Shown here in pieces: positions 44,473 through 53,720 of a stretch of DNA of 64,000 nt (position 1 is the first letter of the stretch; each line of letters opens with the position of its first letter). The notes beneath the pieces were generated by a model that ran no database searches, was not told where the DNA came from, and saw only the letters and a list, made by a program, of their open reading frames with translations. Source of the stretch: Glutamicibacter sp. JC586 (GTDB lineage: Bacteria > Actinomycetota > Actinomycetes > Actinomycetales > Micrococcaceae); assembly GCF_009805585.1 (NCBI RefSeq), contig NZ_VHIN01000005.1:186001-250000 (forward strand), given 5' to 3'. The translations under genes were made by a program, and so were the position numbers.

Positions 44473-45747
44473 CTAGCTGTGCCATCCACGGAAATTGACC
44501 AGGTTCGCTTCGCGCTCAACGATCAGTTCCTGCACGAATTCTTGGAACTTCTTGGTCGATTCACCACGGCTGAGATCCCCAAAGTAGAACTTGCGCATTT
44601 CAAGGCGCTGTTCACGATGACCATCAATGCTCCAGGCATCGTTAAGAAGAGCGGGTAGCTCTGGCAGCGCTTCTTGATCGATTACATGACATGCCTTGGT
44701 GATCGGAGCATCCCGGTGAAGGTTTTCTCGGTTATTTCGACGATCCGAGATCACCAGCGGCTTTTCCGGGTGTAGGTACAGGTAGTCCAAGCCAACGCTA
44801 GAAACATCGGTGATGAGCGCATCCGTAGATTCGAACATGGCAAGGATGTTGCCCTGCTCAGAAATGACGTGGTTGTTACCCTCGTCGATGGAAGCTTGAA
44901 GCATCTCCATGATCTGCTGGTGCGCCTGTGCCACCCCTGGAGTCTTGCTCGATTGCACGCGAGGATGCGGCTTATAAATCACGCGCAGTTCCGGGTTTTC
45001 CAACAAGGACTCGACAATGGCAACACCGTAGTGGTCCAACGAGGTGTAGTTGTTATCCTCGTTTTCGCCTTCCCACGTCGGTGCGTACATGACATCAAAC
45101 TTCTGACTTGCTTCAAGTTCAAGCTCAAAATCAATATCCAGCTGTGGGCGACCAGTGACCATCAACTTACTAAAGTCAAAGCCAATCAGCATAGCTTCGT
45201 GACGCTTGATAGCAGCCGGGCCGGCAACAAAGACTTTGTCATAGGCTTTAGCCTTGTTGGACACCATAGAGAGCTTGTCGCTCTCACCATGATTCACGTG
45301 AACGTGAACCAGCCGAGGATGATCCAAGGACTGGAAGTTGCTACGCGAATTGTTGACGTAGATCACCAGCTTTAGATCATTATCGTCATAGGTATCCATC
45401 AAGTCTGAGAATCGACGGACAAATACCTTCGGAAGATCCGTAACCTTCCCAGCTGCGTTAAAGGCGCTGATGGTGCGGAAAACTAGGAGAACTTCTTCCT
45501 TCTGATGAAGTTCCTCAAGTACCGGAAGCCACTGGTTGATCTGGTAAATCTTGTCTGCCCCGTCACCGAAGTAGACTGCCACAGTACCGGGCAGCGGTAC
45601 ATTGGACACACCAACGTTGGCACCGCCTGGCTTGTTAACAAAGCCCATCGCTCGGGTGATACGTTTGCCCACGGGTCGGCTACCTACTTTACGTAGTACG
45701 CCTTTCACGCTGGATTTGATGGAAGTGGTGAACTGCTCGCTGGACAT
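44473..45747 (-). CDS. TagF/TagB-like glycerophosphotransferase
   Basis: About 424 residues. It has the single-domain layout of the 37998 and 39372 proteins: VNHGESDKLSM, YAPTWEGENEDN, YKPHPRVQ and ALITDVSSVGLDYLYL. A basic N-terminal 50 residues may contact the membrane. The start at 45747 follows GAAAG; a TTG at 45759 is the alternative. It lies 47 bases after tagD on the same strand, so CDP-glycerol synthesis and use are encoded together. Confidence 0.8.
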   Translation of the reverse strand: MSSEQFTTSIKSSVKGVLRKVGSRPVGKRITRAMGFVNKPGGANVGVSNVPLPGTVAVYFGDGADKIYQINQWLPVLEELHQKEEVLLVFRTISAFNAAGKVTDLPKVFVRRFSDLMDTYDDNDLKLVIYVNNSRSNFQSLDHPRLVHVHVNHGESDKLSMVSNKAKAYDKVFVAGPAAIKRHEAMLIGFDFSKLMVTGRPQLDIDFELELEASQKFDVMYAPTWEGENEDNNYTSLDHYGVAIVESLLENPELRVIYKPHPRVQSSKTPGVAQAHQQIMEMLQASIDEGNNHVISEQGNILAMFESTDALITDVSSVGLDYLYLHPEKPLVISDRRNNRENLHRDAPITKACHVIDQEALPELPALLNDAWSIDGHREQRLEMRKFYFGDLSRGESTKKFQEFVQELIVEREANLVNFRGWHS

Positions 45748-45794
45748 AGGATCTTTCAATATGGTGCTTCAACTGCTTGTGGCACAAGGCGTGC

Positions 45795-46256
45795 TTAGCT
45801 CAGTTCTTTAACAATCTGGCTCAGGGTATCCAAGGTGTCCTTCAGCGACTGAACGTGACGCTCATCAAATTCGCTGAGCACTCGCTTGAGTTCCGTGGTT
45901 GAGATTCCGTCGGTGCGTGGCAGGTAGATGACCTGAACTTCGTCGTCAAGGTCGTCGAATTTGCCCTTCCAGTCTTCACCGATGCCAAAGACCTTGGCAT
46001 CATACTTGGCAATGTCTAAACGCTTCTGTTCCCAGTTTTCTTCTGGGATGGCCAAGTCGACATACTCAATAGCTTGAACGATTTCGCGGCGCTGTTCAAA
46101 AGGAACGACTGGCTTCTTACCCTTGATGGCATTGAACTCATCGGTTGAGACGCCAACAATCAGGCGGTCTCCTTCAGCCTTCAGACGCTTGAGGATGTTC
46201 AAGTGTCCGATGTGGAACAGGTCAAAAGTTCCGTAAGTCAGTACTGTCTTGGTCAT
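45795..46256 (-). CDS. tagD: Glycerol-3-phosphate cytidylyltransferase
   Basis: A 153-residue enzyme that makes CDP-glycerol from CTP and sn-glycerol-3-phosphate. GTFDLFHIGH at 9-18 is the nucleotidyltransferase site and RTDGISTT at 114-121 matches the RTEGISTT signature of TagD. The length is somewhat above that of the Bacillus enzyme because of a C-terminal extension of about 20 residues. GGAG lies 7 bases before the ATG. It is the best evidence that a glycerol-phosphate polymer is made here. Confidence 0.93.
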   Translation of the reverse strand: MTKTVLTYGTFDLFHIGHLNILKRLKAEGDRLIVGVSTDEFNAIKGKKPVVPFEQRREIVQAIEYVDLAIPEENWEQKRLDIAKYDAKVFGIGEDWKGKFDDLDDEVQVIYLPRTDGISTTELKRVLSEFDERHVQSLKDTLDTLSQIVKELS

Positions 46257-46425
46257 TCGTGTTCTCCTGCTGTTATGAACAAAATAATACCTCGGTTGCG
46301 AGTCCCACTTCTCAGGATAGTCGCACCTGACTTGTAATTGTTCATGTGACTAGCTATTTGTAAGTTTGTTCATAGTCTTCGAAAATCATGTCATCTAGAG
46401 CTGGACGAAATCTGAATGTCGAATG

Positions 46426-47820
46426 TCACTTTTCATACGAAGATTTGAACGGGAACAACGCGTCAAGTACGCGCTTTGTCAGTCTTCCTCGTTTTTCCTT
46501 CTCACTCACGCTGGCGACCTCATTTAGGCAAAACATTTGCATACCACGCCCACGAACGAGTCTATAGAGCTTCATCGGCAAATGATCGCCGCCCAAATCA
46601 ACGTATGAATAGTCAACGTCAGCTGGGACACCAACGCCTTCGGCTGCCGCAACATAGTGCGCAAGCGAGGAAGGAACAGAGACATCTTCGACGTGTCGGA
46701 ACTTGTGCCTAGCAGTCGACTGGACTTCAGCAGTAAACGATTCTCTAATTAGTTCGTGGATACTGCGTAGCTGCGGATGAGCAACGTGCTTGAACTTCAG
46801 CGACGTTGTTTTGCCGTATTTTGACTCGATGAGCTCAGCATTCAGCTTAGCGGCCAAATTTACTGCAAGGCGCGGGTTTGTTGCTTCCGCGTAGTGGGCC
46901 TTCGCCAATGAATACTTCACAGCACCACTGCCAGTAAAGAAGACATTTGGGGACATAGGACGACCAAAAAATATATCGTCGTTCACGTAGATGAAATGCT
47001 CCGAAAGACCATCGATCTTCGATATCTGAGTCTCGATGGCATGCGAGTTGAAAGTTGGCAGGCATTCCTCTGGTGAGTCGAAAATGTCCGCGTGGCTAAT
47101 GACCTTAATTTTGCTGTTATCCGTGTTTAGCCAACAGGGAACTTGTCCCGCCGTTACCAAATAAATATTCCGTACCCATGGCAGGTTCATTTCCAATGAT
47201 CGAAGGGAATATTTGAGCTCATCTCGAGACGTATAACGCCCGAGATCTCGACTCGTCGGGTGAGATTCCCCTACTGGCACTGATTGTTTGAATTCTCTAT
47301 AGGAGGACTGCCAGACAGGATCTGACGAATCAACCCAGGTGTAGACTGCGTCAATCGGCGATGTGAAGTCTTGAATGTCAGGGGATGGAGTCTTTCCATC
47401 TGAATAGACAGCCCACAGCGCTCCCAACCCGGACTGACGCCTACGCGCAATACCCGAGCCCGAATGAGATCTTTGAACGGACCATACTTGCAGTGCACCG
47501 AAACTGGCAGCCACTGCATCCGCTCTAGTTAGCCGATAGCCGGTCGACGAGAGTTCCTCGACGAGTTGGTCCCACCCGGATTTTGAAACACATAAGATTC
47601 CTGAAATCGGGTCTTGTGAAAATTCAATCCCTATTCCAGCAGCGATGGATTGAGATCCATCAATGTTGGCGGCTCGCACTTGAGGAATACTCAGAGATGT
47701 ATCTGCGGTGTTGTTGGTTGACCAGAATAGAATCTGCTTCCAGACCGAATCTGGGAGTCTACGGCTGAGCTTTCCTTTCCACCCGCGGATTCCCAATCTA
47801 CACACCGTCCAGCATTTCAA
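46426..47820 (-). CDS. Stealth-family sugar-phosphate transferase
   Basis: Up to 464 residues; the start is uncertain because the TTG at 47820 has no ribosome site. Stealth region CR1 is IDAVYTWVDSSDPVW, CR2 is RDELKYSLRSLEMNLPWVRN, CR3 and CR4 follow with YVNDDIFFGRP, HKFRHVEDV and a C-terminal D-Y-S-Y. Stealth enzymes transfer hexose-1-phosphate from a nucleotide sugar to a glycan, making phosphodiester links as in capsules and wall polymers. The 145-residue N-terminal part resembles nothing I know. The gene stands alone and is AT-richer than its neighbours, a possible sign of transfer. Confidence 0.85.
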   Translation of the reverse strand: MKCWTVCRLGIRGWKGKLSRRLPDSVWKQILFWSTNNTADTSLSIPQVRAANIDGSQSIAAGIGIEFSQDPISGILCVSKSGWDQLVEELSSTGYRLTRADAVAASFGALQVWSVQRSHSGSGIARRRQSGLGALWAVYSDGKTPSPDIQDFTSPIDAVYTWVDSSDPVWQSSYREFKQSVPVGESHPTSRDLGRYTSRDELKYSLRSLEMNLPWVRNIYLVTAGQVPCWLNTDNSKIKVISHADIFDSPEECLPTFNSHAIETQISKIDGLSEHFIYVNDDIFFGRPMSPNVFFTGSGAVKYSLAKAHYAEATNPRLAVNLAAKLNAELIESKYGKTTSLKFKHVAHPQLRSIHELIRESFTAEVQSTARHKFRHVEDVSVPSSLAHYVAAAEGVGVPADVDYSYVDLGGDHLPMKLYRLVRGRGMQMFCLNEVASVSEKEKRGRLTKRVLDALFPFKSSYEK

Positions 47821-48002
47821 AAAGTAACAAATCTGATAAGCACCATCGCGCTTCGTTCATGAACATTCTACCGCCTGTTCATCTAAAATTAGAACAGACC
47901 AATGAGAAACACGAAATCCACCGGCCGTGAGGCTTCATCGCCTCGACGCTTTTATGCAGCATTGAATGTAGCAGAGGTGCAATTTTTGATACTCTTAGTG
48001 AC

Positions 48003-48893
48003 TCAGATAATCGGTGGACGCCCTGACAGAGTCATCCTCAGTAGCGTATTCCATCGAAGCTTAGCTCGTGGCTCTTTATACCAAGGGCTACCCTTCCATC
48101 CAGCTTTCCAACCCGCTAGATACTGCTTCACCGCATTTGGCTTATCGCGCATTCGCAGACATTCAATCAGCATCCAGGTAGTCGGGTAGATGTAATTGAA
48201 GGGAACCGGAAGGTTTCGTCGGGCAAGCCAAACTCGGTTACGAGCATTCAGGCGGTAGAACTCTTCGTGCCTGCGTGGATCTACCACCGGGTGAGCAATT
48301 CGCATGTCACCTGCGTACCAAACGTAAGTACCGGTGTCCCAAATTCGCCAGGCCAATTCAATACCCTCGTGTGCGTACCAGAAACCTCCGGCCCACCCTC
48401 CTGTGAGGTCAAAAAGCTCACGGGTAGTCACCAAGCAGGTCTCTCCTACATGGAAGACTTTGCTTGGTTCCTCAGCGGTGCGCTTCTTCAGGCGTGGGAT
48501 CCATCGCGTCGGATTCTGATCGCTGTGTTCCGGGTCGGTGATTCGCGGCTGCAAAAGACCCATCCGCGGATACTTCTTGAATCTCTGTATTGCGTTGATT
48601 AAGAAGTCATCATCGAGGAACCACGAATCATCATCCAGGAAGCAAAGGTATTCGCCCTCTACTTGAGGGACACCGGCATTCCGTCCGGCAGGGATGCCAA
48701 GGTTCTCAGGCAGAAAATGTGTCTTAATCCCGCTAGGGATATCGGTCGGATCCCAACCGTTTCCCACTACTACCGCGTCGATAATGACGTCTCTCTGAGC
48801 GAGCATTGAGTCAAGAGCACGACGCAATTCAACCGGACGGTTGCCCATGGTAAGTACGACAACACCGATTGTTGGAGCCAATCGCTTTTCCAT
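48003..48893 (-). CDS. Family 2 glycosyltransferase
   Basis: A 296-residue GT-A enzyme. It has VVVLTMGNRPVELRRALDS at the start of the nucleotide fold, CFLDDDSWF as the DXD-type metal site, and a C-terminal GGWAGGFWYAHEGIELAWR block with the ED/HE-type acceptor region. It resembles rhamnosyl- or galactosyltransferases of cell-surface glycans. The frame is open 61 codons upstream, but the ATG at 48893 has AGGGGAG and the normal family N-terminus. It lies 44 bases after the CDP-alcohol phosphotransferase gene and is the last gene of the exporter operon. Confidence 0.88.
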   Translation of the reverse strand: MEKRLAPTIGVVVLTMGNRPVELRRALDSMLAQRDVIIDAVVVGNGWDPTDIPSGIKTHFLPENLGIPAGRNAGVPQVEGEYLCFLDDDSWFLDDDFLINAIQRFKKYPRMGLLQPRITDPEHSDQNPTRWIPRLKKRTAEEPSKVFHVGETCLVTTRELFDLTGGWAGGFWYAHEGIELAWRIWDTGTYVWYAGDMRIAHPVVDPRRHEEFYRLNARNRVWLARRNLPVPFNYIYPTTWMLIECLRMRDKPNAVKQYLAGWKAGWKGSPWYKEPRAKLRWNTLLRMTLSGRPPII

Positions 48894-48937
48894 GCACTCC
48901 CCTTTCCGTTGATTCAAGTTCTTACTGTTCTTAGGAG

Positions 48938-49759
48938 TTACGCTTTCAAACGCGATGACACCATATTTGACAAGAAATGTCCTACATTGACCAACACGCA
49001 GGCTGGCAGCAAGATCCAGATCATCCACTTTTCGGCCATGCCAGGTGTCCCTGCCAGCGCTGAAATTATGGAACACACCAGAATGATCAGGCTGAGTTCC
49101 ACAGCATGCAGTAAACGGTGGAACGGAAGAAAACGAGCTAGAGAACGAAGTCGCCCAATTAGCGTGGTGGTTGAAACTGCTCTTGCTGCTGCAGTGTCAG
49201 GAAGCTTACCCAGACCCGCCATGCCGCGAGCAGCGTGAACCATCAGCGACTGTGAACGGTTGAGCACCAGAAGCACTGCCAAGCATGCCCCCATGAAAAG
49301 GGTCGGCCAGGCCTGATTGCTGAGCTCGCTTTGAGCAGAAAGCTCATTGAACACCCGATATCCCAAAGCGATAGGGATCAAGGCTTCGGTCGTGTGGTGG
49401 CCAACCATGTCGATGAAGATGCCGCGTGGCGACTGCGAAGCACGCCAACGTGCTACTTCACCATCTGAGCAATCGAAGTACAACTGCACTTGCGACAAAA
49501 CAATGGCAAGGATTGGCCCCCAAATGCCTGGGATCAGTAAGGCTAACGACATACACCAGCCGGCCAAAATCATCAGACCTGTCACGCCATTAGCAGTAAT
49601 GCGAGTCCGTACTAGAACGGCAGTTAGATAGATGGAAATGTGCCGTAGATATAGCTCGGCTGTCCAGTGCTCCGCGTTCTTGCGCGCCTTAACCTCAGGT
49701 GGCTGGCACACTTCCCGCAACTGTTCGAGGGTGGGGTTTTTGGGCCGTTCCACGCTCAC
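48938..49759 (-). CDS. CDP-alcohol phosphatidyltransferase-family protein with altered active site
   Basis: A 273-residue membrane protein with about six helices. The CDP-alcohol motif is D96-x2-D99-G-x2-A-R-x8-G113-x3-D117-x3-H121. Three of the four metal/catalytic aspartates are there, but the fourth, taken as the general base in characterised members, is His121. The enzyme would transfer a phospho-alcohol from a CDP-linked donor to an acceptor in the membrane. In this operon with TagD nearby, CDP-glycerol could be the donor. It starts with a GTG that overlaps the stop of the upstream glycosyltransferase by 4 bases. Confidence 0.85.
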   Translation of the reverse strand: MSVERPKNPTLEQLREVCQPPEVKARKNAEHWTAELYLRHISIYLTAVLVRTRITANGVTGLMILAGWCMSLALLIPGIWGPILAIVLSQVQLYFDCSDGEVARWRASQSPRGIFIDMVGHHTTEALIPIALGYRVFNELSAQSELSNQAWPTLFMGACLAVLLVLNRSQSLMVHAARGMAGLGKLPDTAAARAVSTTTLIGRLRSLARFLPFHRLLHAVELSLIILVCSIISALAGTPGMAEKWMIWILLPACVLVNVGHFLSNMVSSRLKA

Positions 49760-50793
49760 TTCACACGACCTTTATCCAAGGTACCTGCAGCACCAAAGAT
49801 TCGTCCTTTGACGAATCCAGCAGCCCACGGCAGGTGAATAGATTGAAAAGCTACGGCTGTCAGCAGCTTCTCTTTCAAATTTTCGCCCTTAGACGCGAGG
49901 CCCGCGGCTACTGTTCCTCCCACGTAAACCAATGGTGCAGACGCGGCCAGACCGATGAGAGACTGTACCGGACGGGAAACACGGCCCCGGGTCAAGGGAG
50001 CCGCGATCAATGCAAGAGAACCGATTCCGACACCGGCCAACAATAACGGTGGGATATCATGGCGCAACGATTTACCCTCAGGGAATCGGCGAGCAATCTC
50101 ACCTCGCCAAGTACCCGAAGAATAAGACTGCAAAGCAAGATCTTTGAAGTTATCGCGAGGGTAATAACCGACCTTTAGCTCTGGATCAAACCACACCTTG
50201 TGTCCGGCCTGACGTATGCGTAAACACAGTTCCCAGTCTTGAGCACGCCACATGTTTTCGTCATAGAAACCAACCTCATCAAAAATTTCACGACGGAAGA
50301 TCCCAAGGTACGCTGACTCCGCTTCGCCTTCTGGTGCACCGGAGTGGTAAGCCGGTCCACCAAAGCCAAACTTCGAGTGGTACGCGGCAGCGATAGCACG
50401 CTGGACAGGTGTCTTTCCTCGCGCATCCATCAGTCCACCGACGTCATGGGCGCCTACGCGGTTGAGCGTTTCAACGCCCCGACGCGTGTAATTCTCGGGA
50501 AGTTCACTGTGAGCGTCCACGCGCATAATAATCGGATGCGAAGACTTCCGGATGGCCAGGTTCAAGGCGATGGGCGTGCGACCTAGCGGATTATCGACCA
50601 AGATTAGTCGCGGGTCGGAGGCGGCCAATCGCCGTGCTACTTCATCCGTTTCATCCGTACTTGGGCCCAGAGCAATAACCAGCTCCTTATCACCGTCATA
50701 GTCCTGAGTGAGAATTGAGCTGACTGCTTCTTCTAGGTAATCAGCTTCATTCAGCACTGGCATGACGTAGGAAACGCCGGGAAGTTCAGTCAT
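49756..50793 (-). CDS. Family 2 glycosyltransferase with C-terminal membrane segments (ExoA-like)
   Basis: A 345-residue enzyme. The catalytic domain begins VSYVMPVLNEADYLEEAVSS, the acidic metal site is MRVDAHSELP, and the acceptor block is MWRAQDWELCLRIRQAGH. Residues about 255-325 are hydrophobic and form two or three membrane helices. This architecture matches ExoA-type transferases that start or extend lipid-linked glycans. It lies 7 bases after the ABC ATPase gene and overlaps the next gene by 4 bases, so it is made with the exporter. Confidence 0.88.
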   Translation of the reverse strand: MTELPGVSYVMPVLNEADYLEEAVSSILTQDYDGDKELVIALGPSTDETDEVARRLAASDPRLILVDNPLGRTPIALNLAIRKSSHPIIMRVDAHSELPENYTRRGVETLNRVGAHDVGGLMDARGKTPVQRAIAAAYHSKFGFGGPAYHSGAPEGEAESAYLGIFRREIFDEVGFYDENMWRAQDWELCLRIRQAGHKVWFDPELKVGYYPRDNFKDLALQSYSSGTWRGEIARRFPEGKSLRHDIPPLLLAGVGIGSLALIAAPLTRGRVSRPVQSLIGLAASAPLVYVGGTVAAGLASKGENLKEKLLTAVAFQSIHLPWAAGFVKGRIFGAAGTLDKGRVK

Positions 50794-50800
50794 TCGTCTC

Positions 50801-51679
50801 TTACTTCTTATGTTGCTGGTAGGCCTTGATCACGGTATCTGGATCTCCGTCCATTTTCTGGACACCCTTTTCAATCCAGATGCAACGGTTACAAGTTTCT
50901 TTGATTGAGTTCATCGAGTGCGACACCAAGAACACGGTTCCTGCATTCTCACGGATTTCACGAATCTTAGCTTCACTACGCTTGCGGAACTTCGCATCTC
51001 CGACAGCCAACGCTTCATCAACAATCAGGATGTCGTGTTCCTTAGAAGCTGCGATAGCGAACTTCAGGCGAGCGGCCATGCCCGAGGAATAGGTTCGCAT
51101 GGGAAGGTCAATGAACTCTTCCAGCTCGGCAAACTTGGTGATCTCCTCACGCATCTGCTCAACCTGTTCGCGGTTGTAGCCAAGTGCCAAACCACCCAGA
51201 GTAATGTTCTTGTCGCCTGAAAGATCCGGGATTAGAGCTGCACCTACGCCAAGCAAACTTGGCCGAGACCGAGCGTAGACCGAACCCTCAGCAGGAGGAG
51301 TTAGACCGGTGATTGCACGCAGGAGTGTGGACTTACCAGAACCATTTGAACCGATGATGCCAATGGACTCATTCTCGTAGGCAACGAAGGAAATGCCCTT
51401 TAACGCATGCACCGTTCTCACGCCTCGCATTTTGGGCTGAAGAAGCTTTCGTCCCCCGGCGTTGCCGACCGCTTTGCCGCTGGAGAAAACTTGGTACTTC
51501 ACGTGAAGGTTATCGACCATCACTACCGGTTGCCGCGACTCATCAACGGTCAGCTTAGAAGACTTAATGTCTTCAGGCTTTACTACATCAATGAATGACG
51601 TATCGTCAGAAAAAATTGGGGCTGGCTCATACTCTGGATGCAATCCAGGGTTGATCAGATCATCAAAACTAATTGGCAC
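50801..51679 (-). CDS. ABC transporter ATPase, polysaccharide/teichoic acid export (TagH-like)
   Basis: A 292-residue ATPase. Walker A is GSNGSGKST, the signature YSSGMAARLKFA, and Walker B ILIVDEALAVGD with the switch His in VSHSM. The N-terminal 50 residues are an extension ahead of the usual fold. The GTG at 51679 is chosen because GAGGAG lies 10 bases upstream; the gene then overlaps the end of the permease gene by 11 bases. The subclass (RfbB/TagH) exports lipid-linked polysaccharides. Confidence 0.93.
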   Translation of the reverse strand: MPISFDDLINPGLHPEYEPAPIFSDDTSFIDVVKPEDIKSSKLTVDESRQPVVMVDNLHVKYQVFSSGKAVGNAGGRKLLQPKMRGVRTVHALKGISFVAYENESIGIIGSNGSGKSTLLRAITGLTPPAEGSVYARSRPSLLGVGAALIPDLSGDKNITLGGLALGYNREQVEQMREEITKFAELEEFIDLPMRTYSSGMAARLKFAIAASKEHDILIVDEALAVGDAKFRKRSEAKIREIRENAGTVFLVSHSMNSIKETCNRCIWIEKGVQKMDGDPDTVIKAYQQHKK

Positions 51680-52517
51680 GGCCGTAACGCTCCTCAGCCT
51701 TCCAGAAGTAAACAAGTCCAATGACTAAGACAGCGACGGCCCAAACGCTGACAATGATCCAGCTTGTTGCGTTGTATGGGGAATCGTTCATGATCATTGC
51801 TCGCGCGAGGTGCAGGGTCTGATACAAAGGGTGGAAATCAAAGACGGTGACCAGCCATGGCCAGTGACCCAATAAACGGTCTACGTCGAACAGGACTCCG
51901 GAGCTGTAGAACAGCATACGAGAGACAAGCGGCAGGATCTGAGTGAAGTCCCGAATATGTACTGTTATTCGAGCGCAAATCAGTGCGATACCCATATTGA
52001 ACACAGAGAAAATAGCGATGAGTGGCAGAATGCCAAACCATGACCATTTCGGTGTCGTGCCAAGAATCAGAGCATAGACAAACATGACCAACACCATTGG
52101 CATCAAAGTCAGAAGATTCTGCGTAACTTGGGCAACTGGCAAGCTCAGTCTAGGGAATGAGAGTGACTGAACTAGCGCCGAGTTTCCCGTGATGGATTTG
52201 GCTCCACCATTCATTGAGCTGGTGAAGAATTCAAAGAGGAATACCCCGATCACTACGAAGACCGGGAAATCTGGCCCCTTCTTATCTCCCTGCAAGACAC
52301 CGAAAATCACACCGTACATGATGGCGTTCAACGTTGGCTTCAGTACAACCCACAGCATTCCCAATCGGTTCTGTTGGTTCTGCTTCTGAACCCGAGCCTT
52401 CGCCAACTCGTAGATGAAATCGCGGCGTTCCCAAGTTTGCTTAAGATAGCTGCCCAATGAAGGGCGCGCACCTACACGGTGCAAGCCGAACTTGTCGGCC
52501 TCCTCTGCAACTGTCAT
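51669..52517 (-). CDS. ABC transporter permease, polysaccharide/teichoic acid export (TagG-like)
   Basis: A 282-residue ABC-2 type permease with six expected helices, preceded by an amphipathic stretch (DFIYELAKARVQKQNQQNRL) typical of the coupling region. SRMLFYSSGVLFDVD is the conserved loop region. The ATG at 52517 has GAGGA 9 bases upstream. It is the first gene of an operon with the ATPase, two glycosyltransferases and the CDP-alcohol phosphotransferase. Confidence 0.93.
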   Translation of the reverse strand: MTVAEEADKFGLHRVGARPSLGSYLKQTWERRDFIYELAKARVQKQNQQNRLGMLWVVLKPTLNAIMYGVIFGVLQGDKKGPDFPVFVVIGVFLFEFFTSSMNGGAKSITGNSALVQSLSFPRLSLPVAQVTQNLLTLMPMVLVMFVYALILGTTPKWSWFGILPLIAIFSVFNMGIALICARITVHIRDFTQILPLVSRMLFYSSGVLFDVDRLLGHWPWLVTVFDFHPLYQTLHLARAMIMNDSPYNATSWIIVSVWAVAVLVIGLVYFWKAEERYGRAN

Positions 52518-52652
52518 CCCCAAAAGTCCTCATTCTCGAACGCTAACTGTAGCTCTCTTCGTAAGCACAGATGCTCAAAGTCTAGTAGATAGGTGCGGTG
52601 TTCTTCGCGATCCACCCTGAGTAAGCGCGGATTTGTCACACCGATCACATGA

Positions 52653-53720
52653 TTATTCCCCTTCGGGCGGATTTTCCTTCAAGTACTTGGCCAGGTTGTC
52701 AGTGCGCAAAGCTTCACCAATTTGGGCGACGGCCTTCTCGCTAGCAAGTTCAATGGATTGCCCGCGTCCGTCCACCGAAGTACCTGCAGTTGGCATGGTA
52801 AACATTTCCATGTTGTTCGTATCAACATTTTTTAGTTGCATCCCAAGCCCGACAAGAGTTGCGGCATCAAAGTCCTCATCAAAAGTCAGATAAGGCGAAA
52901 CAGTATCCACGATGTCGTAAAGCTTAACTGGGTTTGTGAGTGTATCCGCGGACAACAACTTGTTGGCCGCCGCGGCGATGAACTTCCGTTGATTTGCCAC
53001 ACGCTGATAATCGCCGTTGGTGAAGGACTTGCGTTCTCTAACGAATCGAAGCGCTCTGTCTCCCTCAAGGTCCACGGTTCCCTCAGGATAGAAGTAATCG
53101 GTGTCATTGGCGGTGAAAGGGATCTCGTTCTCAACAGTCACGCCGCCCAAGGCAGTTGATAGTTCCTTAAACCCTTCAAAGTCGACCATGGCGATATGAT
53201 CAATCTTCGTATCAAACATGCCTTCAACAGTTTGCATGAGCAACGGCACGCCGCCAAAGGAGACTGCTGCGTTAAGTTTATTTTTCCCATATCCAGGTAT
53301 GTCAACGTACATGTCGCGGACCATGGACATCACATAGATCTGGGAGCGGTTCTCGGGGATGTGAACCAACATCATCGAGTCACTGCGCTGTTCTACTGCA
53401 CCGCTGAGGGCAGCTGATCCGTCGCTGTCGTCATCGGCGTGGTCCACGCCAAGCATTAACACGTTCATCGACTTGTCGTCTGGATCTTTGACCGGACGAG
53501 CCTCTTGATCAGAGTCTGAGAAAGCCAGAGACAGGGAGTTGCTCTTGGAGTTGAACTGACGCTGAAGGTCAAAGACGAAATAGCCTGCACCAAGAACGCA
53601 GATCAACATCGTTGCTACGACAGCGACGAGGACGTTGCGGGTTCTCTTTTTCTTGCGTTCAACTTCTTTACGCGCACTTCGCGAAGCGAAGAGCGTTGAT
53701 TCGCGTGCATCTTTTTTCAA
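52653..53720 (-). CDS. LytR-CpsA-Psr (LCP) family wall-polymer ligase, copy 1
   Basis: A 355-residue membrane-anchored enzyme. A basic cytoplasmic start is followed by one helix (LVAVVATMLICVLGAGYFVF) and the extracellular LCP domain. The family blocks are LMLGVDH, DSMMLVHIPE, SMVRDMYVDIPG with the catalytic-type Arg, FVRERKSF and DYQRVANQR. LCP proteins move polymer from undecaprenyl pyrophosphate to peptidoglycan. It sits just upstream of the exporter operon, which fits ligation of that polymer. The start is a TTG with GTGGAG 5 bases upstream. A second LCP gene lies at 62322. Confidence 0.93.
   Translation of the reverse strand: MKKDARESTLFASRSARKEVERKKKRTRNVLVAVVATMLICVLGAGYFVFDLQRQFNSKSNSLSLAFSDSDQEARPVKDPDDKSMNVLMLGVDHADDDSDGSAALSGAVEQRSDSMMLVHIPENRSQIYVMSMVRDMYVDIPGYGKNKLNAAVSFGGVPLLMQTVEGMFDTKIDHIAMVDFEGFKELSTALGGVTVENEIPFTANDTDYFYPEGTVDLEGDRALRFVRERKSFTNGDYQRVANQRKFIAAAANKLLSADTLTNPVKLYDIVDTVSPYLTFDEDFDAATLVGLGMQLKNVDTNNMEMFTMPTAGTSVDGRGQSIELASEKAVAQIGEALRTDNLAKYLKENPPEGE

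Noticed and set aside
47902-48189. 95-codon + strand frame between the Stealth and GT2 genes
   Set aside because: Its second half is a shadow of the GT2 coding sequence and nothing supports the rest.
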